From Clostridia bacterium (lineage in GTDB: Bacteria > Bacillota > Clostridia > Christensenellales > Aristaeellaceae): a stretch of 64,000 bases of DNA. The DNA is taken from contig JAFUDS010000017.1 in NCBI GenBank assembly GCA_017464305.1, positions 23,130 through 87,129 of the forward strand, given 5' to 3'. Shown in pieces: positions 26,785-36,222 of this stretch. The notes under the pieces were generated by a model. That model was not told the origin of the DNA and did not search any database. It worked only from the letters and a program-made list of their open reading frames with translations. The stretch's first letter is position 1; each line of letters opens with the position of its first letter. A program made the position numbers and the translations under genes.

Positions 26785-27693
26785 TTATTCATCCTCTTCA
26801 TCAACCACCGTCCAGGTGGCAGGATCCTGATCCTTCTTCCAATCCACCTCATCCTGCAGCTTTCGCTGGGTTTCCATGTTAGCGATAGCGCTGCCCCGAA
26901 GCCCATGGGCATTCTGGAAGGATCGGACAGCGCTGGCGGTGGCGTTGCCGAAATCCCCGGTGACGAAGCGGGATTCCAGATAGCCCAGATAGGCCAGGGA
27001 TTCCTGCAGCTGGCGGACCTTTTCGCCGGAATTGCCGAAGCGCATGGTGATATCCGCCAGGTCGTGCACCGTGCCATAGCCTAAAATCTGCGTATCATAG
27101 AGGGAATATACATTCCGGGCGACGCCCACGGGGTTGTTGCCCTCAATCACATGGATCCAGGTTTTTCCTGCCGCGTCCCGGGCGACATATTCTACCAGGG
27201 CTACATGATCCGTATCGGTGCCGGAGGTCCAGGTAAAGAAGACATAATCCCCCGGCTGGGGAGTATAATCCCCCGTGCGAATGAAGGAATCCTGCCCCTT
27301 CAGCCATTCATAGCCCCAGCCATCCACCTCCCCCTTGCGGACGACGAAACGTCCCGCCTTAATGAACCAGGCGCGGCCGGTGTTTTGGCCAGAATAGAGG
27401 GGATAAACCCGATTCAGCAGATGGGTGCCGTGGCGCTGATCCACCTGGTCCACACACCAGCAGAGAAACTCAGCGCACCATTGGGCATAGGGGTCTCCCG
27501 CCCATTCCCCGTATTTGCTCCAGCCATGATCCCCTTCCCGGTAGCCAACCTCCTCCGCCGCGACCTCCAGCAGCCACTGGACATAGTCCGGCACCAGGGA
27601 CGAGGGCTCCAGGCGGGTTTCCTCCCCTAAGGCGGGGACGAAAAGGGACAGCAGCAAAAGCAAGGCAAGACAGAAGGAACCAAAGCGCTTCAT
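26785..27693 (-). CDS. Secreted CHAP-domain peptidoglycan hydrolase with PG-binding domain
   Basis: A 302-residue exported protein. Signal peptide to about residue 22 (SLFVPALGEE); CHAP-type cysteine peptidase/amidase domain (about 35-200) with the cysteine in YAQWCAEFLCW, PQPGDYVFFTW, the histidine in DHVALVEYV, and VIEGNN; then a PG_binding_1 repeat (about 217-280, RFGNSGEKVRQLQESLAYLG). Such enzymes cut peptide cross-links or amide bonds of the wall. It follows ispE after 16 bases and is co-directional, so the two are probably one operon. A strong AAAGGAGG site is present. Confidence 0.87.
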   Translation of the reverse strand: MKRFGSFCLALLLLLSLFVPALGEETRLEPSSLVPDYVQWLLEVAAEEVGYREGDHGWSKYGEWAGDPYAQWCAEFLCWCVDQVDQRHGTHLLNRVYPLYSGQNTGRAWFIKAGRFVVRKGEVDGWGYEWLKGQDSFIRTGDYTPQPGDYVFFTWTSGTDTDHVALVEYVARDAAGKTWIHVIEGNNPVGVARNVYSLYDTQILGYGTVHDLADITMRFGNSGEKVRQLQESLAYLGYLESRFVTGDFGNATASAVRSFQNAHGLRGSAIANMETQRKLQDEVDWKKDQDPATWTVVDEEDE

Positions 27694-27709
27694 GAGGATG
27701 AACCTCCTT

Positions 27710-28579
27710 TTATTCTTCCAGCAGGACGATACTTTCCGGGCAAGTTCGGGCCAGGAAGGTGGCAGGCCAGAGAACCGCCAGGGAGGAAAAGGCGGCCCGG
27801 GCCTTGGCAGGGGTCCGGAAGACCCCGAAGACGGCGCTGCCGCTGCCGGTCATGAGGGCGATTACCGCCCCGGCTTCCTTCAGCTTCGAGATGGCCTTGC
27901 CGATCTCCGGGCGCATGCGCACGGAGACGGGCTGCAGTACGTTCCCCAGGGCCCGGCGAAGGGGAAGCAAATCGCCGCTGGCCAGGGCCTCTGCGGCGGC
28001 GGCAGTGTCCGGATGGAGCACCCGATCGGAAGCATGATAGGCCTGAAAAACCTCCCGGGTAGAAAGGCCTCGGCAGGGCTGCGTCACCACCAGGGAATAA
28101 TACCGGCCGCAGGGCAGATTTTCCATTTGTTCCCCGATGCCCTGGGTGCGGGTCAGCCCGCCTCGCAGGCAAAAGGGAATATCGGCCCCCAGCTGTAGCC
28201 CCAGGGCCTCCAGCTCAGAGAGGGGCAGATCGGTATGCCACAGCTGGTTCAGCCCCCAGAGCACTGCGGCAGCGTCGGCGCTGCCGCCGCCCAGGCCTGC
28301 CCCCACGGGGACGCGCTTGAAGACGTTGATCTGGACGCCGCCGGGATAGCCGGTATGCTCCTGCAGGAGCCGGGCAGCCCGCATGGCCAGATGGCGATCA
28401 TCCGCCTTCAGCAGCGGAATGCCCCCCGTGGTCAGGGAAAAATCCTCCGCGGGAAGCAGGGTAATGGTATCGCATAGGGAGATGGGCTGCATCAGCATAT
28501 CCATCAGATGATATCCATCCTGGCGGAGGCCAGTGATATCCAGGGACCAATTGATCTTCGCCCGGGCTTCCAGCCGCAC
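27710..28579 (-). CDS. ispE: 4-diphosphocytidyl-2-C-methyl-D-erythritol kinase
   Basis: A 289-residue GHMP kinase of the non-mevalonate isoprenoid pathway, which phosphorylates CDP-methylerythritol. Diagnostic motifs are EARAKINWSLDI at the N-terminus, VPVGAGLGGGSADAAAVLW (the ATP-binding glycine loop), GADIPFCL, and MTGSGSAVFGVF near the C-terminus. GTG 28579 is preferred: AAGGTGG lies seven bases upstream and the family begins right here. A longer upstream reading exists but has no support. The adjacent secreted hydrolase suggests an envelope-related transcript. Confidence 0.94.
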   Translation of the reverse strand: MRLEARAKINWSLDITGLRQDGYHLMDMLMQPISLCDTITLLPAEDFSLTTGGIPLLKADDRHLAMRAARLLQEHTGYPGGVQINVFKRVPVGAGLGGGSADAAAVLWGLNQLWHTDLPLSELEALGLQLGADIPFCLRGGLTRTQGIGEQMENLPCGRYYSLVVTQPCRGLSTREVFQAYHASDRVLHPDTAAAAEALASGDLLPLRRALGNVLQPVSVRMRPEIGKAISKLKEAGAVIALMTGSGSAVFGVFRTPAKARAAFSSLAVLWPATFLARTCPESIVLLEE

Positions 28580-28711
28580 AGGGAATCCACCTTCTTTCTT
28601 CTTCGCTTCGATTATTCTACTCAAAGACGGAAAAAGATGCAAGGGATTCTTGCCAAGCGAAGGAAAAGAAGGTAAACTGAAGTGATTTCTATGCGAAGGA
28701 GCGACGAAGGA

Positions 28712-29164
28712 ATGGAGACGGAAGTCAAAGAGATTCCCGTGTTGATCAATCTGGCCTCCCTGGCCAGCTATAATGGCATGACGGACGATCCAATTCAGGT
28801 GCTGACCTCGGGGGTCCTGATTCCCCAGGAAACCTTTTATCTGCTGCAATACACGGAAACCCAGGAGGACGAAAGCACGGGAGAGGTGGTCGAATCCCAG
28901 ATTCAGCTGGCGCTGAAGAAGGACCAGGTGACCATGAACCGTCTGGGGGATTTCAATAACTCCATGCTGTTCAAGAAAAATCGCCGGTTTGAGACCACCT
29001 ATCACACCCCCTATGGGGATATGCCCATGGCCATCCATACCCATGATCTGCGCTGCGAAATGGGGCTGGAGACGGGAAAGGTGCACTTGAAATATGAACT
29101 AAGCATGCAGGGGGCCTATACCTCCACCAATGAGCTGCACTTGGAATATTTTGCGAAAGGATAA
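28712..29164 (+). CDS. DUF1934 (YwiB-like) beta-barrel protein
   Basis: A 150-residue member of the DUF1934 family, whose calycin-like beta barrel has been noted but whose role is unknown. Pattern features seen are the N-terminal EIPVLINLAS, a long QIQLALKKDQVTMNRLG stretch, the strand YGDMPMAIHTHDL and the closing KVHLKYELSMQG block. ATG 28712 follows AAGGAG at ten bases; earlier starts at 28682 and 28691 lack sites. Only ten bases separate its stop from the GH2 gene, so they are likely one operon. Confidence 0.78.
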   Translation: METEVKEIPVLINLASLASYNGMTDDPIQVLTSGVLIPQETFYLLQYTETQEDESTGEVVESQIQLALKKDQVTMNRLGDFNNSMLFKKNRRFETTYHTPYGDMPMAIHTHDLRCEMGLETGKVHLKYELSMQGAYTSTNELHLEYFAKG

Positions 29165-29174
29165 GGACGAAGCG

Positions 29175-32100
29175 ATGGATCGATGGGAAGGATACGGCGC
29201 CTGGCTGTTTAACGATGGATGGGAATTCACAAAGCTGCCCCTGGGCAGCAGCCGGGAGGAGGCCCTGGCGGCGGAATGGAAAAGGGTGCAGCTGCCCCAC
29301 GACTGGCTGATCTGGCAGGCGGGAGATCTGTACGAGAGCGCCGACGCCTGGTATCGCCGGCGGATTGCGGGGGAGGATATCCAGGCGGAGACGGTGCTGC
29401 TGTGCTTCGACGGGGTATATATGGACTGCGATGTGCTGCTGAACGGAAAGGTGCTGTGCAGCCATCCCTATGGCTATACCGCCTTCCAGGTGGATTTGAG
29501 CGGCGAGCTGCAGCCGGGGGAGAACGAGATCCTGGTGCATATTCGGCACCAGAGCCCCAACACCCGGTGGTATTCCGGCAGCGGCATCTATCGGGAAGTG
29601 ACGCTGCGGAAGCTGCCCGCCAGCTACATCCGGCCGGACAGCCTGTGCACCTTCACGGAGCAAACCGCCCTGGGCTGGACCCTGCGGGCGGAGATGGAGA
29701 CCGCAGGCGAGGGGGAGGTTTTCGGCCTGCTGCGGGATCCGGAGGGAAAGGAGCTGGGAAGCGTTTCCGCTTTCGCCCGGGAGGGCAAGGCGGCCTTGTG
29801 CTGGGAGATTCCTGGCGGAGAGGCCTGGAGCCCAGCCCATCCGGCGCTGTACACCCTGGAATACGGCATGGGCTCCCAGCGGGAGCGGACACGGATCGGA
29901 TTGCGGACCCTGCGGTTCGACCCGGAAAGCGGCTTCTGGATCAATGGGGAGAACATCAAGATGAAGGGTGTCTGCCTGCATCATGATTTAGGCGCCCTGG
30001 GCGCCGCCTTCCATGTCAAGGCGGCTCGGCGGCAGCTGCGCATCATGCAGGAGATGGGAGTCAACGCCCTGCGCACCAGCCATAATCCTCCGGCCCGGCA
30101 GATGCTGGACCTGTGCGACGAGATGGGCATTCTTGTGGTGGACGAGATTCTGGATATGTGGGAGCGGCCCAAGACCACCTATGACTATGCCCGCTTCTTC
30201 CCGGAGCATGAGGTGGAGGATGTGGCCAGCTGGGTTCGACGGGATCGGAACCACGCCAGCGTCATCATGTGGTCCATCGGCAACGAGATTTACGATATGT
30301 TCGCCGATGACCGGGGCCGGGAGGTGGCCTGCCTGCTGCGGGACCAGGTTCGCGCCCATGACCCGGCGGGCCACGGGGCGGTGACCTTCGGCAGCAATTA
30401 TATGCCCTGGGAGGGCGCCCAGCGCTGCGCGGAGGAGATCAAGATTCCTGGATACAACTATGCCGAAAAGTTCTATGACGCGCATCACGCCGCCCATCCG
30501 GACTGGGTGATCTATGGCAGCGAGACCGCCAGCGTGCTTAGCAGCCGGGGAATCTACCATTTCCCCCTGGCGAAAAATATCCTCAGCGACGCGGATCTGC
30601 AGTGCTCCGCTCTGGGAAACAGCACCAGCAGCTGGGGCGCCCAGGATCTGAAGAAGATGATCGTAGAGGATTTGAACAATCCCTACAGCATGGGGCAGTT
30701 CGTCTGGAGCGGCATCGACTATATCGGCGAGCCGACCCCTTATCACACCCGCAGCTGCTATTTCGGCCAGGTGGATACCGCCGGCTTCCCCAAGGACGCC
30801 TTCTACCTGTTCCAAAGCCTGTGGACGGAGGAGCCCATGATTCACATCGGGGTCTCCTGGGATTGGAACGCAGGCCAGATGATCGACGTACCCGTGATGA
30901 GCAGCTGCGACCAGGTGGAGCTGTTTTTGAACGGCCAGAGCCTGGGAGTGCAGACCCTGGAGAAGAGAAACCCGGAGAAATGCATCGGCTGCTGGCGGCT
31001 TCCCTTTGAAAAAGGGGAGTTGCGGGCGGTGGGATATGACCGGGACGGAAAGGTGATCTGCCAGGACGCGCGGATTACCTCCGGGGACACGGCGGCGCTG
31101 CGCCTAACCGCGGAGGATGATCGTTTGCTGGCGGATGGCCAGGACATGACCTTCGTGACGGTGGAAGCCCTGGACGGGGCAGGGAACCTGGTGGCTAACG
31201 CCCGGGATCGACTGCTGGTGGAGGTCAGCGGCGGTGGAATCTTGCTGGGGCTGGATAACGGCGATGCCTCCGATACGGACGAATACAAGGGCGCGACCAA
31301 GCGGCTTTTCGGCGGGAAAGCTCTGATCATGGTGGGAAGCAACGGCAAGGCGGAACCGGTCCGGATCGCTGTGCGTACCACCAGCGGCGTAACCGCGGAG
31401 CTGGAATTGGGCGTGGAACGGCCCGCTGGGGAGGTTTTGTCCATCACGCTGCAGGAAATCCCTGCGGCGACGGAGGCGCGGGAGATCCCGGTACGCCGGG
31501 TGGAGATCATCGCCAAGGACAGCTGCCATCTGACGCCGGAGAATTTGGAAGCCCGCTTCAGCTGGAAGGTTTGGCCAGAAAACGCGGATCCCGTGGAGAT
31601 CGCCTGGCAGGTCACCAACGAAACTGGGATTCTCAGCCCCTGCGCGGAGGTGATGCTGGAAGAGGATCAGGTGCGGGTGGTTGCCCGGGGCGATGGAAAG
31701 GTCATGCTGCGGGCGCTGTACGGCAATGCCGTGGATCACCATCCGGAACAGATCAGCCAGATGGAGCTGGAGATCAGCGGGCTGGGCAGCGTGGAGCTGG
31801 ATCCCTACCAGATGATCACCGCCGGACTCCATGACCTGAGCGACGGAGACATCGGCGCGGGGAACGAGCAGGGGATTGCCTTTGCCCGGGACAGCGGCGA
31901 CAGCATGGTGGGCTTCCGGCAGGTGAACTTCGGCCCGGCGGGCAGCGACCGCATCATCCTGTCCATCTTCACCCTGGACGGGAATCCCTACGATATCTGG
32001 ATGTACGACGGAGATCCTCGGGAGGGTGGACGGCTGATCGATACCCTGCGGTATCAGAAGCCCAGCATCTGGAACGTATACCAGGAAGAAAGCTACACCC

Positions 32101-32555
32101 TGCCAGAGCGGCTGTGCGGGGTGCACACCCTGTGCTTCATCGCGGAGAAGAAATTCCACTTCAAGGGCTTCTATTTTGAAAAACAGAGCCGGGCCTTTAG
32201 TTGGCAACAGGCCGGACAGGCGGATGCCCTGTACGGCGACAGCTTCCGCCGGGAGGGGGACGCGGTATTTGACATTGGGAATAACGTAAGCCTGACCTGG
32301 GAGAACATGGATTTCGGCGACCTGCGGGAGGCGGGGATTGTCATTGAAGGGCGGACACCCCTGGAGATGAACGCCATCACCCTGCGGATGGAAAACGAGG
32401 CGGGGGAGAGCCGCACAGAGGTGGTCAAGTTCCGGGGCGGCGATCAGGGCCAGCAGAGCTTCCGGGTGGCAGTGCCGGGAGGGAACACAAAGGTTAGCTT
32501 TGTCTTCCTGCCAGGAAGTCAGTTCGACTTTGTAGGATTTACGTTTGAAGTATAA
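29175..32555 (+). CDS. Glycoside hydrolase family 2 enzyme (beta-galactosidase type), multidomain
   Basis: A 1126-residue intracellular GH2 protein (no signal peptide). Order: sugar-binding N domain (1-130, with LPHDWLI and NTRWYSGSGIYR), Ig-like domain (about 135-235), TIM barrel (about 240-560), further Ig-like domains, then two beta-sandwich modules of CBM type (about 870-1126, with FDFVGFTFEV and FHFKGFYFEK endings). The acid/base glutamate is in MWSIGNEIYD (about 370); the nucleophile is in IYGSETASV (about 448). It would act on imported beta-linked oligosaccharides; galactose specificity is inference. It follows the DUF1934 gene at ten bases. Confidence 0.9.
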   Translation: MDRWEGYGAWLFNDGWEFTKLPLGSSREEALAAEWKRVQLPHDWLIWQAGDLYESADAWYRRRIAGEDIQAETVLLCFDGVYMDCDVLLNGKVLCSHPYGYTAFQVDLSGELQPGENEILVHIRHQSPNTRWYSGSGIYREVTLRKLPASYIRPDSLCTFTEQTALGWTLRAEMETAGEGEVFGLLRDPEGKELGSVSAFAREGKAALCWEIPGGEAWSPAHPALYTLEYGMGSQRERTRIGLRTLRFDPESGFWINGENIKMKGVCLHHDLGALGAAFHVKAARRQLRIMQEMGVNALRTSHNPPARQMLDLCDEMGILVVDEILDMWERPKTTYDYARFFPEHEVEDVASWVRRDRNHASVIMWSIGNEIYDMFADDRGREVACLLRDQVRAHDPAGHGAVTFGSNYMPWEGAQRCAEEIKIPGYNYAEKFYDAHHAAHPDWVIYGSETASVLSSRGIYHFPLAKNILSDADLQCSALGNSTSSWGAQDLKKMIVEDLNNPYSMGQFVWSGIDYIGEPTPYHTRSCYFGQVDTAGFPKDAFYLFQSLWTEEPMIHIGVSWDWNAGQMIDVPVMSSCDQVELFLNGQSLGVQTLEKRNPEKCIGCWRLPFEKGELRAVGYDRDGKVICQDARITSGDTAALRLTAEDDRLLADGQDMTFVTVEALDGAGNLVANARDRLLVEVSGGGILLGLDNGDASDTDEYKGATKRLFGGKALIMVGSNGKAEPVRIAVRTTSGVTAELELGVERPAGEVLSITLQEIPAATEAREIPVRRVEIIAKDSCHLTPENLEARFSWKVWPENADPVEIAWQVTNETGILSPCAEVMLEEDQVRVVARGDGKVMLRALYGNAVDHHPEQISQMELEISGLGSVELDPYQMITAGLHDLSDGDIGAGNEQGIAFARDSGDSMVGFRQVNFGPAGSDRIILSIFTLDGNPYDIWMYDGDPREGGRLIDTLRYQKPSIWNVYQEESYTLPERLCGVHTLCFIAEKKFHFKGFYFEKQSRAFSWQQAGQADALYGDSFRREGDAVFDIGNNVSLTWENMDFGDLREAGIVIEGRTPLEMNAITLRMENEAGESRTEVVKFRGGDQGQQSFRVAVPGGNTKVSFVFLPGSQFDFVGFTFEV

Positions 32556-32564
32556 GGATATTAC

Positions 32565-32582
32565 TCCCTTTGATCAAAGGGA
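32565..32582. promoter_or_regulatory. Perfect 18-bp palindrome next to a promoter
   Basis: TCCCTTTGATCAAAGGGA is fully self-complementary and ends two bases before the -35 of the glycosyltransferase promoter. With no loop it suits a protein-binding operator better than a terminator. Confidence 0.55.
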
Positions 32583-32583
32583 A

Positions 32584-32613
32584 TTGGACAGAAGCAGGAA
32601 ATCACGATATAAT
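32584..32613 (+). promoter_or_regulatory. Promoter of the glycosyltransferase gene
   Basis: TTGGAC (32584-32589), 18 bases, TATAAT (32608-32613). Confidence 0.75.
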
Positions 32614-32643
32614 GAGCCATCACCTTGAACGAGGAGGACTCGC

Positions 32644-33786
32644 ATGATTATTGGCGAGCTGACCGAGACCTATCCCCCCATGCTGGACGGGGTGGGGCGA
32701 GTTTGCTGGGCATATTGCAACGAGTTAGAAGCGCAGGGACACACGGCCTACTATATCGCGCCGGAGGATCCTGCCCATTCCCGCATCGACGGCTTGAACA
32801 CAATTTTATATAAAGGGCTGCAGATCCCCGGGCAGAATTATCGCTTAGGTGTGCCGGACTGGAGCATTGACTTCCGAAGGGAAATTACGAAAATTCCCTT
32901 TGACGTACTGCACATCCATTCCCCCTTTCTGAGTGCAAGGGTGGCATTGGAGATTCAGAAGGAGCATCCCCAGATTCCCATCGTTGCCACGTTCCACAGC
33001 AAGTATTATGACGACGCCTTTAAAATCACCCACAGCAAGGCCATTTCCAGCGGCATTGTGAACCTGGTACTTTCCGTGTACAACAAATGCGACGCGGTGT
33101 GGGCGGTGAACAACGAGACGGCGGAGGTGCTGCGGGCTTACGGCTATCAGGGAGTCATTGATGTGGCCCCCAACGGCACCAACGTTTATGATATCGACTA
33201 TGAAAAGGCCTACGAGACCCGGGCTCGGCTGGGGATTCCAGAAGGGAAACCGGTGTTGCTCTTCGTGGGCCAGATCAGCCGGAAAAAGAATATCCATTCC
33301 GTGCTACAGGCGGCAGCCCTGTTGAAGAAGGAAGGGCTGGATTTTACCCTGCTGTTGGCGGGGGAAGGGCCGGATCGCAGCAATCTGGAAAAGCTGGCCG
33401 GGGATCTGGATATTCGGGATCGGACGGGCTTCCTGGGCTTTATCCGCAACGGGGATGAGCTGCACAGCCTGTATGCCCTGGCGGATCTGTTTGTTTTCCC
33501 CTCCATCTATGATAATGCCCCCATGGTGGTGCGGGAGGCGGCGGTGAACGAGACGCCTTCCGTGTTGGTGCGGGGCAGCTGCAGCGCGGAGGGCATTGAG
33601 GACGGGGTGAACGGCTTCCTGTGTGAAAACACCCCGGAGGACATCGCCCGGGCCATTCGGGAGGGCTTGCCCAAATCCCAGGAAGCGGGCGTCGCGGCCC
33701 GTAACACGATCCCCAAACCCTGGAATGAGATTATTACAGACGTGGTACATAAATACGAGGAATTGATCGAGCGGAAGAGAGCATAG
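32644..33786 (+). CDS. GT-B glycosyltransferase family 4
   Basis: A 380-residue GT4 enzyme. N-terminal acceptor domain with GELTETYPPMLDGVGR and the HIHSPF and FHSKYYD segments; C-terminal nucleotide-sugar domain with VAPNGTNVYD, LLFVGQISRKKN, LLLAGEGPDR, and ADLFVFPSIYDNAPMVVREA, which carries the EX7E-type retaining motif. Such cytoplasmic enzymes add hexoses to lipids or glycans. It is followed after one base by a flippase-fold membrane protein, a pair often seen in glycolipid formation. Strong GAGGAGG site and own promoter. Confidence 0.9.
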   Translation: MIIGELTETYPPMLDGVGRVCWAYCNELEAQGHTAYYIAPEDPAHSRIDGLNTILYKGLQIPGQNYRLGVPDWSIDFRREITKIPFDVLHIHSPFLSARVALEIQKEHPQIPIVATFHSKYYDDAFKITHSKAISSGIVNLVLSVYNKCDAVWAVNNETAEVLRAYGYQGVIDVAPNGTNVYDIDYEKAYETRARLGIPEGKPVLLFVGQISRKKNIHSVLQAAALLKKEGLDFTLLLAGEGPDRSNLEKLAGDLDIRDRTGFLGFIRNGDELHSLYALADLFVFPSIYDNAPMVVREAAVNETPSVLVRGSCSAEGIEDGVNGFLCENTPEDIARAIREGLPKSQEAGVAARNTIPKPWNEIITDVVHKYEELIERKRA

Positions 33787-33787
33787 G

Positions 33788-34828
33788 ATGAAGATCAACC
33801 TGAAAAAGCTGCTGAGCCTGGGGCTGGTGGTGGCCAGTATCGTGCTGGTCATTGTCATCGCCTTCAGCAACAGCGAACTGGAGAACGCGTGGGAGGCGCT
33901 GAGAAGCCTGGATCCCCTGTGGACCCTGGGAATTTTCGGCTGCTGGTTTGCCTATATGTTCTTCGATGCGCTGAGTGGGTGGATCTATCTTCGCCGGGAA
34001 GGATTCCATTTGAGCCTGGGCCGGGCGGTGAATGCCTGCCTGATTGGCTTTTATTACAGCAATATTACCCCTTCCAGTGCCGGTGGGCAGCCCATGCAGG
34101 TAAACAGCCTGCGGAAGGCCGGCATCCCGGTCGGGTACGGCACCATGACGGCAACCATTCGCTTCGTTTGCAATCAGTTTGCCATCAGCGTCATGTGCAT
34201 GGCCTTCTGGCTCATGAATCGTGATTTCGTCTTCCAGCAGCTGGGGGATAAGGTATGGCTGGCCCGGGTGGGCTGGGTCATCAATTTCGCCGGGGTACCG
34301 CTGTGCCTGATGGCTGCCTTCCAGCGGAACCTGATTCAGCGGATCGCCAATGGGGTGATCCATTTGGGCCACCGGATGCATCTGGTGAAGAACGAGGAAG
34401 CCGCCATCGCTACCACTACCAATGTGCTGGACACCTATCATACCGCCCTGCTGGATCTGGTCAAGCGCCCGGGGCAAATCATGGTGCAGGTGTTGTGCTC
34501 CGCCCTGAGCCTGTCGGGGCTCATTGGCGCGATTTATTTCGTATATCACGCCTTTGGCTTCTCCGGAACTCCCTGGTATCAGTTGATCACCATCAGCTTC
34601 CTGCTGTACATCAGCGCCTGCTATACGCCCCTGCCAGGGGCCAGCGGCGCCCAGGAGGGCGGGTTTCTGCTGTTCTATGAAGGCATTATTCCCGGGGATC
34701 GCATCGGCTTGGCGCTGCTGGTCTGGCGGTTCTTCACCTATTACATGTTCCTGATCGTCGGTGTAGGTACGGTGATCGGTGAAAAAATATTAGTTTCTAT
34801 AGAGAACAGAAGAAAGCTGCAGAGATAG
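33788..34828 (+). CDS. Lysylphosphatidylglycerol-synthase TM-region/UPF0104 family membrane protein
   Basis: A 346-residue polytopic protein (about eight helices) of the UPF0104/AglD2-like family: the flippase-like membrane part of MprF without the aminoacyl-transfer domain. Family marks are FYYSNITPSSAGGQPMQ and YTPLPGASGAQEGGFLLFY. It follows the GT4 gene by one base. Stand-alone members are proposed to flip glycolipids or prenyl-linked sugars; here the likely substrate is the GT4 product, by inference. Confidence 0.87.
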   Translation: MKINLKKLLSLGLVVASIVLVIVIAFSNSELENAWEALRSLDPLWTLGIFGCWFAYMFFDALSGWIYLRREGFHLSLGRAVNACLIGFYYSNITPSSAGGQPMQVNSLRKAGIPVGYGTMTATIRFVCNQFAISVMCMAFWLMNRDFVFQQLGDKVWLARVGWVINFAGVPLCLMAAFQRNLIQRIANGVIHLGHRMHLVKNEEAAIATTTNVLDTYHTALLDLVKRPGQIMVQVLCSALSLSGLIGAIYFVYHAFGFSGTPWYQLITISFLLYISACYTPLPGASGAQEGGFLLFYEGIIPGDRIGLALLVWRFFTYYMFLIVGVGTVIGEKILVSIENRRKLQR

Positions 34829-34835
34829 ATTAAAA

Positions 34836-35897
34836 TCACCTGGCGGATAAGCTCTTACGCATGATGGCGAAGGAGCGGACGGGGCGGAAACCGGTCCGCT
34901 CATAAACCTTGCGGGCGTGATTTTCCGCGCCGGTAAAGATGGTGCTGAACTGGGCGCCCTGGGCAATAAATTCCTGCATCAGGGCGTTAAATAGCACGGT
35001 GGCGATGCCTTTTCTCTCATAAAGGGGATCCGTGCAGATGCCTGTGAACCATCCGCGGCCGCTGCGCTGCACGGCGACGGGGCCGGCCTGGGCCACAATC
35101 GCTCTGGCAGGATGACAAACCGCTACCAGCAGGGAGCGTGGGCCAGCGGGCTCCAGCCCATCCACCCAGAACTGGGGATCGGGATTGGGACAATGGGCTA
35201 AATGGCAGGCAATCTCCGACCGGAGCACGGCGCGCCAATACTCGCTGCCTACCCGATCACACATCCCATCATAATCATATCCCAACGCCGCGTCATAGGG
35301 CCCGACCTGGATGCCTTCCGCCTCCAGCCGGGCTCTTTTCTCTGCCAGGCCGTCCAGGGGACAGTAATCATTCAAATTCAGATACAGCGCCACCTCATGG
35401 ACCACGGGATGATAACCCAGGCTTTGTAAAAATGGATAACCGGCGCAGGATTCATCCATGCCCGGAACGCTGTTATGATCATGGCCCGGGGTTCCGGGAA
35501 TGCGCCAGGGCAAATCTACCGGGCCGGCGCCGCCACAGGAGATAAGCTCCTTTCCGCGGGCCTGGAAGGCGGCCTCCAGCTGGTCCAGCAAGCCGCGGCC
35601 CACACCCTGACCCCGATATTCCCTGGATACGAAAAGTGCCAGGAGATAGCCCGGCGTGGATTGGGCCGTTTCCTTTGGCAGGAAGGATTTCTTTTCCATG
35701 CCCAGCACGAAGCCCTGCAGGACGTCCTCCTCCTCAGCCACAAAATACAGGGAGGGGTCCGCGTTCGGATGGCGCAGGAATTTCTGGGAAAAGAGATCCT
35801 CCGTCATGGGGGAAAAGACCACTTCCCCCGCGTCCACGGCGTCGTTCCAAAGCCGAATTACGGCAGACAGATCATTTTGGGAAAAGCTTCTGATCAA
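34836..35897 (-). CDS. Tandem GNAT acetyltransferase
   Basis: A 353-residue protein with two GNAT folds. The first (about 1-160) has the acetyl-CoA loop SREYRGQGVGRGLLDQLE; the second (about 185-350) has DPLYERKGIATVLFNALM and ends with an ARKVYERTGFR segment. Substrates are unknown. The start is TTG 35897, seven bases after AGGAGGG; no ATG is available at this place. It converges on the GT4-UPF0104 operon with only seven bases between. Confidence 0.85.
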   Translation of the reverse strand: MIRSFSQNDLSAVIRLWNDAVDAGEVVFSPMTEDLFSQKFLRHPNADPSLYFVAEEEDVLQGFVLGMEKKSFLPKETAQSTPGYLLALFVSREYRGQGVGRGLLDQLEAAFQARGKELISCGGAGPVDLPWRIPGTPGHDHNSVPGMDESCAGYPFLQSLGYHPVVHEVALYLNLNDYCPLDGLAEKRARLEAEGIQVGPYDAALGYDYDGMCDRVGSEYWRAVLRSEIACHLAHCPNPDPQFWVDGLEPAGPRSLLVAVCHPARAIVAQAGPVAVQRSGRGWFTGICTDPLYERKGIATVLFNALMQEFIAQGAQFSTIFTGAENHARKVYERTGFRPVRSFAIMRKSLSAR

Positions 35898-36098
35898 TGG
35901 GAATCCCTCCTAACATTTAAGTGGAGCTGCGATGGGAGAAAATGATTAATAACAGGAGCCGGCTGAAAAAGGACAGCGCGTGCTTTCTGTAGATGATCGA
36001 TTCGCGTTCCAACCGTATCGTGCTTCCATGAAGAGATTTTACACGGATTATGTTCCGCTGGCAAATGGTTTTTGCAAGAAATGTTCTTCACATTGACC

Positions 36099-36128
36099 TT
36101 GACAATCGCTGCGTTTCTTTGATACAAT
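36099..36128 (+). promoter_or_regulatory. Promoter of the ABC exporter operon
   Basis: TTGACA (36099-36104), 18 bases, TACAAT (36123-36128). The rest of the 35898-36222 gap has no further gene; the GNAT promoter on the other strand must lie within it. Confidence 0.75.
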
Positions 36129-36222
36129 GCCGCCTACACACGCTTGCATGGCATAGCTCCTGTAAGCCTCTGCGATTAAAAAATGAAACGGTATGATCGA
36201 GAGGGAAAGGAGTGTTTTGTCA

